A stretch of 64,000 nt of DNA from JANQRZ01 sp965214485 (lineage in GTDB: Bacteria; Bacteroidota; Rhodothermia; Rhodothermales; JANQRZ01). The DNA is taken from positions 124,001 through 188,000 of the forward strand of contig CBDCBW010000010.1 in assembly GCA_965214485.1 (NCBI GenBank). The letters are read 5' to 3'. The first letter of the stretch is position 1; each line of letters begins with the position of its first letter. This document shows positions 1 to 8,477 of the stretch, in pieces. The notes under the pieces were generated by a model, which had not been told where the DNA came from, did not search any database, and saw only the letters and a program-made list of their open reading frames with translations. The translations under genes were made by a program, and so were the position numbers.

Positions 1-1
1 G

Positions 2-1015
2 TTCGTGCTGCCGCGCGTCGAGTTGACCGTCTCCGGCGAGCGGGCGGCGCTGGCGGCCTTCCTCGTGTTGCCGCGCGACGCCTGCCGGGCAGACGAGGTG
101 CTCGCCGGGGTCCGCGCCGTGTGCGACGCGGCGCTGCCGTGGGACGCGGCGCTGCCGGTGCCGAGCGCTCGGGCCGACGCCCCGGAGGAGGCGGGATGGT
201 CTCGCAACGTAGAGCACGCCCTCGATGCCATTGCCGAGACGCCCCTGGAGAAAGTGGTGCTCGCCCGCCGGGCTAGGCTCGACTTCGACGCCCCGCTCGA
301 CCCGTTTGCGCTCGCGCACCGCCTCGGCGAGGCGACGCCGTCGTGCGCCCACTTCCTGATCCAACCGAGTCGTACTCAGCCGGGCCCCGGCCCTGCGTTC
401 GTGGGGGCCTCGCCGGAGCGGCTGTTTCGGCGAGAGCAGCAGCAGCTCTGGAGCGAGGCCGTCGCCGGGACGCGCCCGCGGAGCCCGTCGGCGTCCGACG
501 ACGCGGCGCTGCGCGAGGAGCTGCTGCGGAGCGACAAGGAGCAGCGCGAGCACGGCGCGGTCCGCGACTACCTGCGCGGCGTGCTCACGCCCTTCTGCGC
601 TTCGCTCGACCTGGACGCCGAGGCGTCGGAGATGCAGCTCGCGCGCGGACGGCACCTCTATTCCGGCCTCCGGGCGACGCTCCGGCCCGAGGTCCGCACG
701 CTCGACCTCCTCCGCGCGCTTCACCCGACGCCCGCCGTCGGCGGCACGCCGACCGACGAGGCGCTGCGCCTGATCCGCGGGCTAGAGCCGTTCGACCGGG
801 GCTGGTACGCCGGGCCGGTCGGGTGGATCGGACCGGAGGCGGCCGAGTTCGCCGTCGCCATCCGGTCGGGGCTGGTCGAGCAGCGCGAGGGCGGGGCGCG
901 GCTGTCGCTCTACGCCGGGGCCGGGATCGTGCGCGGCTCCGACCCCGGGGCCGAGTGGGCCGAGACCGAGCACAAGCTCGGGCCGTTCCTCCACCTCTTC
1001 GGTGGGGGGCGATGA
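2..1015 (+). CDS. menF: Isochorismate synthase MenF, 5' truncated by window edge
   Basis: Converts chorismate to isochorismate, the first committed step of menaquinone synthesis; cytosolic and Mg-dependent. The visible 337 codons cover the C-terminal catalytic domain of the chorismate-binding family: LEKVVLARR (catalytic Lys region), FVGASPERLFRR, SEAVAGTRPRS, AVGGTPTDEALRLI and the terminal GWYAGPVGWIGPEAAEFAVA block. Family members are usually about 400-460 residues, and the frame is open to base 2, so the start lies upstream; an in-frame GTG at 5 is probably internal. Its TGA overlaps the menD ATG in an ATGA quadruplet at 1012-1015, so it is translationally coupled to menD. The men context favours menaquinone over siderophore isochorismate synthases. 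Confidence 0.95.
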   Translation, partial: FVLPRVELTVSGERAALAAFLVLPRDACRADEVLAGVRAVCDAALPWDAALPVPSARADAPEEAGWSRNVEHALDAIAETPLEKVVLARRARLDFDAPLDPFALAHRLGEATPSCAHFLIQPSRTQPGPGPAFVGASPERLFRREQQQLWSEAVAGTRPRSPSASDDAALREELLRSDKEQREHGAVRDYLRGVLTPFCASLDLDAEASEMQLARGRHLYSGLRATLRPEVRTLDLLRALHPTPAVGGTPTDEALRLIRGLEPFDRGWYAGPVGWIGPEAAEFAVAIRSGLVEQREGGARLSLYAGAGIVRGSDPGAEWAETEHKLGPFLHLFGGGR

Positions 1016-2769
1016 CGGACGCGCCGCCCCTGAACCGGCTCTGGGCCGAGACGCTCGTGGACGAGCTCGTCCGCTGCGGCGTCGGGCTGTTCGGCCTCGC
1101 GCCGGGCTCGCGCTCGACGCCGCTCGCGCTCGCCGTCGCGGCGTCGGAGGCCGCCTCCATCGTGCACTTCGACGAGCGGGGGCTGGCGTTCTACGCCCTC
1201 GGCTGGGCGCGCGCCACGGGCCGACCGGCGGCGGTCGTCACGACGAGCGGCACCGCCGTCGCCAATCTCCTCCCGGCCGCCGTCGAGGCGTCGGTGGACG
1301 CCGTGCCGCTCGTCCTCCTCACCGCCGACCGCCCGCCGGAGCTGCGCGACACCGGCGCGAACCAGACCATCCGGCAGCCCGGCCTCTTCGGCAGCTACGT
1401 CCGCTGGCAGTTCGACCTGCCGACTCCGACGCCTGGCATCGACCTGGCCTTCGTGCGGACGACGGCGGCCCAGGCCGTGCACCGGGCCACGGGCCGACCG
1501 GCGGGCCCGGTACACCTCAACGGCCCGTTCCGCGAGCCGTTCGTTTCGGCAGCACCCCCCGGGCTGCCGGCGAACGGGCAGGCGGGCGCGGCCCCCTACA
1601 CGCGCTACGCGGCGGCGACGGCCGTGGACCCGGCGGCGCTCACCGGTCTGGCCGACCGGCTGCGTGGCATCGGCCGAGGGCTCGTGGTGGCCGGGCGGCT
1701 GCGGACCCCGGCGGAGGGCGAGGCTGCCGTCCGGCTCGCCGAGACGCTCGGGTGGCCGCTGGTGCCGGACGTCGGCTCGCAGGTGCGGCTCGGAGCGCCG
1801 AGCGGCGTGTCGTGCCCGCACTACGACCTGCTCCTCGGCAGCGACGCCTTCGGCTCGGCGCACGCGCCGGAGGCCGTGGTGTACCTCGGCGGGCGGAGCA
1901 CCTCGAAGCGCCTCGCGGAGCATCTCGCCGCGAGCCGCCCGCGCCCGTTCGTCGTCGTGCGCAACGATCCGTTCCGGTTCGACCCGGACCACCTCGTCTC
2001 GGACCGGGTCGAGGCCGATGTGGCCGTGTTCTGCGACGCGCTCGTCGAGCAGATCGGCGGGCGCGGCAGCGAGGGCGGCTGGCTGGCCTCGTGGCGACGT
2101 GCCTCGGACGCGGCGACCGAGACGCTCGACGCTTATTTCTCCGAGACCGGCGCGCTCAGCGAACCGGCGGTGGCCCGCGCCGCCGTCCGGCACGCCGGGG
2201 CAGGGCTCGTCCTCGCTGCGAGCAGGCCCGTCCGCGACGCCGACGCCTTCGCCGCCGGCAGCTCCGCCCTCGTGACTGCGAACCGGGGCGCGAGCGGGAT
2301 CGACGGGACGGTCGCCACCGCCGCCGGGTTCGCGCGCGGCCTCGGCGCGCCCGTCACGCTCCTCATCGGCGACCTCGCGCTCCTCCACGACCTCCCCTCG
2401 CTCGCGCTCCTCCGAGGCGGCCCGCCCGTCACCGTCGTCGCGGTCAACAACGACGGCGGCGGCATCTTCCACTTCCTCCCGATTGCCGACGGGAGCACGG
2501 TGCCCCCCGACGTGTTCGAGTCGGCCTTCGGGACGCCGCACGGGCTGGGGTTCGAGCACGCGGCGCGGATGTTCGGGATGGGGTATCACCGGCCCGAGTC
2601 ACTCGGCGCGCTCGGTGCCGCGCTCGGTGCCGCGCGCGCGCAGGCGGACGGCTCCGTGCTGATCGAGGCCCGCACGGAGCGGGCGGCGAACCGGAGGCTG
2701 CACGACGACCTCCTCGCCCGCGTCGCGGCCGCGGTCGAGGCTACGCTCGAAACCGAGGCACCGCGATGA
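1012..2769 (+). CDS. menD: 2-succinyl-5-enolpyruvyl-6-hydroxy-3-cyclohexene-1-carboxylate synthase MenD
   Basis: ThDP-dependent enzyme joining 2-oxoglutarate and isochorismate to give SEPHCHC. The 585-residue protein has the usual three-domain layout: an N-terminal Pyr domain with FGLAPGSRSTPLALAVA, HFDERGLAFYALG and TTSGTAVANLLPA; a central domain; and a C-terminal PP domain with LIGDLALLHDLPSL and VAVNNDGGGIFHFLP, the ThDP/Mg GD...NN motif. The start is the ATG at 1012, which overlaps menF by 4 nt. The same frame is open further upstream, but that part only shadows menF. The stop overlaps menH by 4 nt. Length and motifs are normal. Confidence 0.97.
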   Translation: MTDAPPLNRLWAETLVDELVRCGVGLFGLAPGSRSTPLALAVAASEAASIVHFDERGLAFYALGWARATGRPAAVVTTSGTAVANLLPAAVEASVDAVPLVLLTADRPPELRDTGANQTIRQPGLFGSYVRWQFDLPTPTPGIDLAFVRTTAAQAVHRATGRPAGPVHLNGPFREPFVSAAPPGLPANGQAGAAPYTRYAAATAVDPAALTGLADRLRGIGRGLVVAGRLRTPAEGEAAVRLAETLGWPLVPDVGSQVRLGAPSGVSCPHYDLLLGSDAFGSAHAPEAVVYLGGRSTSKRLAEHLAASRPRPFVVVRNDPFRFDPDHLVSDRVEADVAVFCDALVEQIGGRGSEGGWLASWRRASDAATETLDAYFSETGALSEPAVARAAVRHAGAGLVLAASRPVRDADAFAAGSSALVTANRGASGIDGTVATAAGFARGLGAPVTLLIGDLALLHDLPSLALLRGGPPVTVVAVNNDGGGIFHFLPIADGSTVPPDVFESAFGTPHGLGFEHAARMFGMGYHRPESLGALGAALGAARAQADGSVLIEARTERAANRRLHDDLLARVAAAVEATLETEAPR

Positions 2770-3569
2770 CGCTGCCGCACACGACCACCGGCCCGCCGGA
2801 TGCGCCCGCCGTGCTGCTCCTGCACGGGTTCATGGGAGCACGCGACGACTGGCGCGAGATCACGGGCCGACTCGCGGACGACTTCCGCTGCCTCACGGTC
2901 GACCTGCCGGGGCACGGCGAGGCGGTGGGGCTGCCGGACGAGGCGTACACGTTCCCCGCGGCGGCCGCGGCCCTCGCCGAGACGCTGGACGCGCTCGGGG
3001 CCGGGCGGTGCCGGGTCGTCGGGTACTCGCTGGGCGGGCGGCTGGGGCTCTACTTCGCGCTGCGCTACCCCGAGCGCTGCCTGCGCCTCGTGCTCGAATC
3101 GGCCTCGCCGGGGCTGCGGACCGACGCGGCCCGCGCCGAGCGCCGCCGCCTCGACGCGTGGCGGGCCGACGCGCTCGAAGCCGACTTCGCCGGATTCCTC
3201 GACCGGTGGGCCCGCCTCCCGATCTTCGCCTCGCTGGACGCAGGGCAGCGCGCCGCCTTCATCGAGCGGCGGCGGGGCAACGACCCCGCCGAGCTGGCGC
3301 GCGCGCTCCGCGGCCTCGGCACCGGGCAGCAGCCCTCGCTGTGGGCCGAGCTCGGCGGCCTCGCCGTTCCCGCCCTCGCCGTCGCCGGTGCCGCCGACCC
3401 GAAGTTCGCCGACCTCGCCTTTGCGATGTCCGTCGCGGGTCCGACGGTGATCCCGATGGTAGTTTCCGCCGGCCACACCGTCCACGCCGAGCGCCCCCGC
3501 CTCTTCACCGCGCTCGTGGAGGAGTTCCTCCGGAGCCCCGCCCCCGCCCTGCGCCCCGTGCCGGCCTAG
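2766..3569 (+). CDS. menH: 2-succinyl-6-hydroxy-2,4-cyclohexadiene-1-carboxylate synthase MenH (alpha/beta hydrolase)
   Basis: Eliminates pyruvate from SEPHCHC to give SHCHC. The 267-residue alpha/beta-hydrolase has LLLHGFMGARDDW (oxyanion-hole HG), VDLPGHGEA, the nucleophile elbow VGYSLGGRLGLY, an Asp in VAGAADPKF and the catalytic His in SAGHTVHAERP. The ATG at 2766 overlaps the menD TGA. The gene sits between menD and menB, which matches pathway order. Its TAG stop lies inside the left arm of the palindromic element at 3566-3734. Hydrolases of this fold are hard to tell apart by sequence alone; the operon position decides the call. Confidence 0.93.
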   Translation: MTLPHTTTGPPDAPAVLLLHGFMGARDDWREITGRLADDFRCLTVDLPGHGEAVGLPDEAYTFPAAAAALAETLDALGAGRCRVVGYSLGGRLGLYFALRYPERCLRLVLESASPGLRTDAARAERRRLDAWRADALEADFAGFLDRWARLPIFASLDAGQRAAFIERRRGNDPAELARALRGLGTGQQPSLWAELGGLAVPALAVAGAADPKFADLAFAMSVAGPTVIPMVVSAGHTVHAERPRLFTALVEEFLRSPAPALRPVPA

Positions 3570-3734
3570 GGCCTGTGCGAAAACCCTTTCGCGGGCTGCG
3601 CAGGGCCGGCCAGCTCCCGCTGCATCGTCGCGCTGCATCGCCGTAGCTTGCGCTACGGCTGCTTCGCGCTCCTTGCCGCGAGCCCCGTCGGCTCCTGCTC
3701 GCCAACCACGCCGGAGGTTCCGCACAAGGCCTAG
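3566..3734. repeat. MITE/REP-like palindromic element between menH and menB
   Basis: Imperfect terminal inverted repeats of about 19-20 bp bound this 169-bp segment. The left arm (from 3566) reads ctagggcctgtgcgaaaacc. The right arm, reverse-complemented from 3734, reads ctaggccttgtgcggaacc. Inside is a perfect 7-bp hairpin with a TTGC loop (3641-3658) and a direct repeat of gctgcatcg around 3620-3640. The left arm includes the menH stop codon. The structure resembles a non-autonomous mobile element or a long REP-type hairpin that could act as a terminator or mRNA-processing site inside the men operon. Only one copy is in the window, so mobility is inferred. Confidence 0.6.
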
Positions 3735-3757
3735 CCCCCCACTCAACGATTCGCCCC

Positions 3758-4632
<875 letters not shown>

Positions 4633-4639
<7 letters not shown>

Positions 4640-4686
4640 GCGGAAGACAAGCCGTAAGCGGAAGACGAGCCGTGAGCGGAAGCGTG
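4633..4686. repeat. 18-bp tandem repeat x3 across menB stop / menA start
   Basis: Three head-to-tail copies of an 18-mer (gccgtgagcggaagacaa and variants) occupy 4633-4650, 4651-4668 and 4669-4686. The first holds the menB TGA and a GTG start for the next frame; the third offers a second GTG. Because the unit is divisible by three, the menA frame is kept and its N-terminus gains an AVSGR-like repeat. Confidence 0.85.
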
Positions 4687-5622
4687 GAAGCGCAGAGGAG
4701 CGGAAGCGGAGTGCCCCCGGCTGCCTCCCTCTCCCCCGCTCGGCTCTGGTGGCTCGCTGCCCGCCCGAAGACGCTGCCCGCCGCCGCCGCGCCCGTCGTC
4801 GTTGGGACGGCGCTAGCGTGGGAGGCCGGGGCGTTCCACGCACTAGCGGCGGCGTGCGCGCTCTTCGGGGCGCTCCTCATTCAGATCGGGACGAACTACG
4901 CTAACGACTACCACGACTTCGTCAAGGGCGCGGACACCGCCGAGCGGAAAGGGCCGACGCGGGTGACGCAGGCGGGCTGGGCCTCGCCCGAAGCGACGCG
5001 GCGAGCCGCCGTCCTCGCCTTCGCGCTCGCCGTCGCCGCCGGGACGTACCTGATGCTGCGCGGCGGCTGGCCCATCGTCGCCGTCGGCGTGCTCTCGATC
5101 CTCTCGGGCGTGCTCTACACCGCCGGGCGGTACGCGCTCGCCTATCTCGGCCTCGCGGACCTCTTCGTGCTGGTGTTCTTCGGGCCGGTGGCGGTCGCGG
5201 GGACGTACTACGTGCAGGCCGTCGGGACGCCTGCGCTGCGGCTGCTGCCGGTCGTAATCAGCGCCGGGCTGGGGCCGGGGCTGTTGGCGACGGCGATCCT
5301 CGTCGTCAACAACGTCCGCGACGTGGACGAGGACCGGGGGGCAGACAAGCGCACCCTCATCGTCCGGTTCGGGCGGGCGTTCGGCGTCCGCCTCTACGCG
5401 GGGTGTGTCGCCGGGGCTGCGGTCGTGCCCGTGGCGCTGTGGTGGTGGAGCCGGGAGCACGCGTTGTCCATGCTCGCCGCCGTCGTGCTCCCGCTTGCGC
5501 TTCCCGTCGTCCGTCAGCTCCGCGACGAGCGCGACGCGACGCGCCTCAATCCCCTCCTCGGCGCGACGGCGAGGCTGCTGCTCGTTTGGAGCGCCCTGTT
5601 CTCTATCGGCTGGCTTCTCTGA
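4636..5622 (+). CDS. menA: 1,4-dihydroxy-2-naphthoate polyprenyltransferase MenA
   Basis: Integral-membrane UbiA-superfamily prenyltransferase that attaches the isoprenoid tail to DHNA, giving demethylmenaquinone. It has about eight to nine hydrophobic helices and both Asp-rich motifs: NYANDYHDFVKGAD near the N-terminus and NNVRDVDEDRGADKRTL in the middle. The start is uncertain. In-frame GTGs occur at 4636, 4672, 4684 and 4711; the first overlaps the menB stop and is used here, but the family's usual size of about 300 residues fits 4711 well. The intervening residues are translation of the 18-bp tandem repeat and are probably dispensable. The TGA overlaps the menC ATG. Confidence 0.93.
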
Positions 5623-6683
5623 TGCGGCTCGCGCTCCGCCGATACCGGCTCGCGCTCGCGGCCCCGCTCGTGCTCAAAGGCGTGGAGCACACCGAGCGCG
5701 AGGGCGCGCTCGTCCGGCTCGACGACGACGACGGGCACGTCGGGTGGGGCGACGTCGCGCCGCTGCCCGGCTTCAGTCCCGAAACGCTCGACGAGGCGCT
5801 CGGCGACGCGCGGCGGGCCGCGGGCCTGTTCGCAGAGCGCTCGCCCACGTCCGATTGGGCCGATCCGAACGGCGACCTCCACCGCGCCCTCGACGCCCTC
5901 GGCCTCGCGCCGTCGGCACGGTTCGGGCTGGACCTCGCGGCGTTCAGCCTCGCAGCAGAACGCGCACACCGGACGCTGGCGCAGACGTTGCACCCCGACC
6001 CCGAGGTCACCGTCCCGGTCAGTGCGCTGCTCACCGGCGAGCCGGATACGGTGCTCGGCGAGGCGGGCCGGCTCGTCGCGGCGGGCTACCGGACGCTCAA
6101 GCTGAAGGTCGGCCGCAGGAGACTGGAGGAGGAAGTCGCACTCGTCCGCACTCTGGGCGAGCGGTTCGCCGGCGTGGCGGTCCGGCTCGACGCCAATCAG
6201 GCCTGGACGATGGCGGAGGCCGTGCGCTTCGCCGAGGGCGTCGAAGGCTGCCCGCTGGACTACCTCGAAGAGCCCCTCCGCAACCCCGGCGACCTGCCCG
6301 TGCTGTGGCACGACACCGGCCTGCCCCTCGCCCTTGACGAGTCGCTCGTCGGCACCGATCCCGGCGGGCTGCGCGGAAAGGGCTGGGCGACGGCCGCGGT
6401 GCTCAAGCCGACCCTGCTCGGCGGCGTGGCACGCGTGCTCCGGTTCGCTGCCGAGGCCCGGCAGCTCGGCATCCGACCCGTCCTCAGCGGGGCCTTCGAG
6501 AGCGGCGTGGCGATGCGGGGGCACGTTGCACTGGCCGCTGCCACCGGCGGTGCTCCCGCCGGGCTCGATCCATACAACCGCCTCGCCACCGACGTGCTCC
6601 GCCCTCGCCTCCCGCTCGACCGACCGACCGTGGACGTGCCGTCGTTTTTCCGCGCGGAGCACGCGGTGGAGGTTCCCGAGTGA
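5622..6683 (+). CDS. menC: o-Succinylbenzoate synthase MenC
   Basis: Enolase-superfamily dehydratase converting SHCHC to o-succinylbenzoate. The 353-residue protein has a capping N-terminal domain (ending near residue 110) and a barrel with KLKVG (KxK catalytic Lys), RLDANQAW, DYLEEPL and LALDES as the three metal ligands, and a second catalytic Lys in VLKPTLLGG. The start is ATG 5622, which shares one base with the menA stop. The coding stop TGA at 6681 overlaps the menE GTG. MenC-type enzymes can have N-acylamino-acid racemase activity, but the operon settles the role. Confidence 0.95.
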   Translation: MRLALRRYRLALAAPLVLKGVEHTEREGALVRLDDDDGHVGWGDVAPLPGFSPETLDEALGDARRAAGLFAERSPTSDWADPNGDLHRALDALGLAPSARFGLDLAAFSLAAERAHRTLAQTLHPDPEVTVPVSALLTGEPDTVLGEAGRLVAAGYRTLKLKVGRRRLEEEVALVRTLGERFAGVAVRLDANQAWTMAEAVRFAEGVEGCPLDYLEEPLRNPGDLPVLWHDTGLPLALDESLVGTDPGGLRGKGWATAAVLKPTLLGGVARVLRFAAEARQLGIRPVLSGAFESGVAMRGHVALAAATGGAPAGLDPYNRLATDVLRPRLPLDRPTVDVPSFFRAEHAVEVPE

Positions 6684-8047
6684 GCCCGCCTACGATCCCC
6701 GACCCCGTCCGCGCCGCTGCCTGCGCCCGGCCCGACGCGCCTGCACTCATCGCGCCGGAGAGAGTCGTGACGTACGCCGACCTCCACTGGCGCGTGGCAG
6801 CAACCGCTCGCCGCCTGGCCGAATACGGCCTCGCACCCGGCGAGCGTTTTGCGGTCTACCGGCTTCCTGACGCCGACGCCCTCGTCGCGGTGCTCGCGGC
6901 CCTCCGGGTGCGCGCCGTCGTTTGCCCGGTCAGTGCGCGGCTGCCGGTCGCTGCCGTGCCGGGGCTGCTCGACCCGCTCGGCATCAGCGTGATCGCCACG
7001 GCTTCTGACGGGATGGGGGACGAGGCGAGCGTGCTCCGCCTCGACACCTCCGCCGACGGCTCGGACGGGGAAGGCCCCGCGCCGTGGGGGCTCACGGATC
7101 CGGCTACGCTCGTTTTCACCTCCGGGAGCACGGGCGTGCCGAAGGCGGCGCTCCACAGCGTCGGCAGTCACGTTGCGAGCGCGCGCGGTTCCGTCGCTTT
7201 CCTCGGACTGAGGCCCGGCGACCGCTGGCTCCTCACCCTTCCGCTCTACCACGTCGGCGGCCTCGCCGTTCTGTTTCGGTGTGTGCTCGCGGGCGCGGCA
7301 GTTGTGCTCCCGGACGAGGGCGTGCCGATAGAACAGGCGGTCTCGGAGCACGGTGTCACCCACACGTCGCTCGTAGCGACGCAGCTTCTTCGCGTGCTGC
7401 GAGGTGGCCGGCCGGAGGCCCTCGGCAGGATGCAAGCGGTTCTGCTCGGAGGAAGCGCGGTCCCGCCGGGCCTCGTCGCCGAAGCGCACGCGCTTGGCCT
7501 CCCGATCCACACGTCGTACGGGCTCACCGAGATGGCCTCGACCGTCGCCGCCACCCCGCCCGGTGCCTCGCTCGACGCCCTCTCGACCTCGGGCGTTGTG
7601 CTGCCCGACCGCGCGGTGAGGCTGGCCGACGACGGCGAGATTCTCGTCCGGGGCGCGACGCTCTTCGAGGGGTACGTCGAAGGCGAAACGGTCGCGCTGC
7701 CGACCGGTGCCGGGGGCTGGTTTCCCACGGGCGACCTGGGCGCGTGGGCCGAGACCGACGGGGGCCGGATGCTGCGCGTGGTCGGGCGGAAGGACCACCT
7801 GTTCATCTCCGGCGGCGAGAACGTGCAGCCCGAAGAGATCGAGGCCGCGCTCGGGCGGATCAACGGCGTCCGGCGGTCGGTCGTCGTGCCTGTCGGCGAT
7901 GACGAGTTCGGGCAGCGGCCCCTCGCATTCGTGGACGCGGAAGAGTGGACCCCGGAGGCGTGGCGCGAGGCGCTCAGCGCCGTGCTGCCTCGGTTCAAAA
8001 TCCCCGATGCGTTCCACCCCTGGCCGGACGATGCGCCGCCTGGATGA
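6680..8047 (+). CDS. menE: o-Succinylbenzoate-CoA ligase MenE
   Basis: Adenylate-forming ligase that activates o-succinylbenzoate with ATP and CoA before MenB acts. The 455-residue ANL protein carries the P-loop LVFTSGSTGVPKAALHS, the A5 motif HTSYGLTEMAST, WFPTGDLGAW, the hinge VVGRKDHLFISGGENVQPEE and the C-terminal Lys in PRFKIPDAFHPW. It starts at GTG 6680, overlapping menC by 4 nt. It is the last gene of the operon. The DHNA-CoA thioesterase and the MenG methyltransferase are not in this window. Confidence 0.95.
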   Translation: MSPPTIPDPVRAAACARPDAPALIAPERVVTYADLHWRVAATARRLAEYGLAPGERFAVYRLPDADALVAVLAALRVRAVVCPVSARLPVAAVPGLLDPLGISVIATASDGMGDEASVLRLDTSADGSDGEGPAPWGLTDPATLVFTSGSTGVPKAALHSVGSHVASARGSVAFLGLRPGDRWLLTLPLYHVGGLAVLFRCVLAGAAVVLPDEGVPIEQAVSEHGVTHTSLVATQLLRVLRGGRPEALGRMQAVLLGGSAVPPGLVAEAHALGLPIHTSYGLTEMASTVAATPPGASLDALSTSGVVLPDRAVRLADDGEILVRGATLFEGYVEGETVALPTGAGGWFPTGDLGAWAETDGGRMLRVVGRKDHLFISGGENVQPEEIEAALGRINGVRRSVVVPVGDDEFGQRPLAFVDAEEWTPEAWREALSAVLPRFKIPDAFHPWPDDAPPG

Positions 8048-8477
8048 AGCCGGACCGGGTGTGGCTCCGGGACCGGGGACGCAGGGCTGGGTCGGGGCGC
8101 TATACCCAATCCGTTTGATCCGCGCGTGATTGCTTAGGCGGCCCCTCCCCCCGGTCCCCTCCCCCCCTCCAGAAAATTATGCTAATTAATTTCAATATAT
8201 AACTTTTTTTGACGTATGTTTCACATGGATGCACCTGTGTTGAAAAGGAGAACGTGTGACGACGGAGGGACATCCACAGCGCTACGAGCCGGAGTGTGAC
8301 CCTTTCTGCTCGCGGCGGTAGCGCCTCTCACCCCTTCTCACCTCAAGCCAGGGATGGTCTCACCTTTCAGGTATACGGGCTAGCGACCTAGCGCCCACGC
8401 GTTTTTTCGGTACTCGGCCTCTGTGCGGCCGTCGTGATGGAGGAGGGGATGCTGTTCACCCCAACCCCCAACCCATC
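8048..8477. other. Intergenic region: dispersed repeat plus AT-rich promoter-like segment
   Basis: The 430 bp between menE and the next gene contain a copy of a dispersed repeat (8102-8155). They also hold an unusually AT-rich stretch at 8170-8225 (attaatttcaatatataac and a run of T) that stands out in this GC-rich DNA and is the likeliest promoter for the gene at 8478. A Bacteroidota -7-like TATGTTTC lies at 8215-8222, without a good -33 partner. No convincing ORF is present. Confidence 0.5.
8102..8155. repeat. Dispersed intergenic repeat, copy 1
   Basis: The segment begins atacccaatccgtttg and ends ggcggcccctccccccgg. The same two blocks, separated by slightly different sequence, recur at 19695-19748. 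Both copies are intergenic and lie downstream of genes. Confidence 0.7.

Noticed and set aside
910..2589. 559-codon minus-strand open frame opposite menD
   Set aside because: It is a high-GC antisense shadow with Arg/Gly/Pro-rich composition and no recognisable domain; menD on the plus strand has full motifs.
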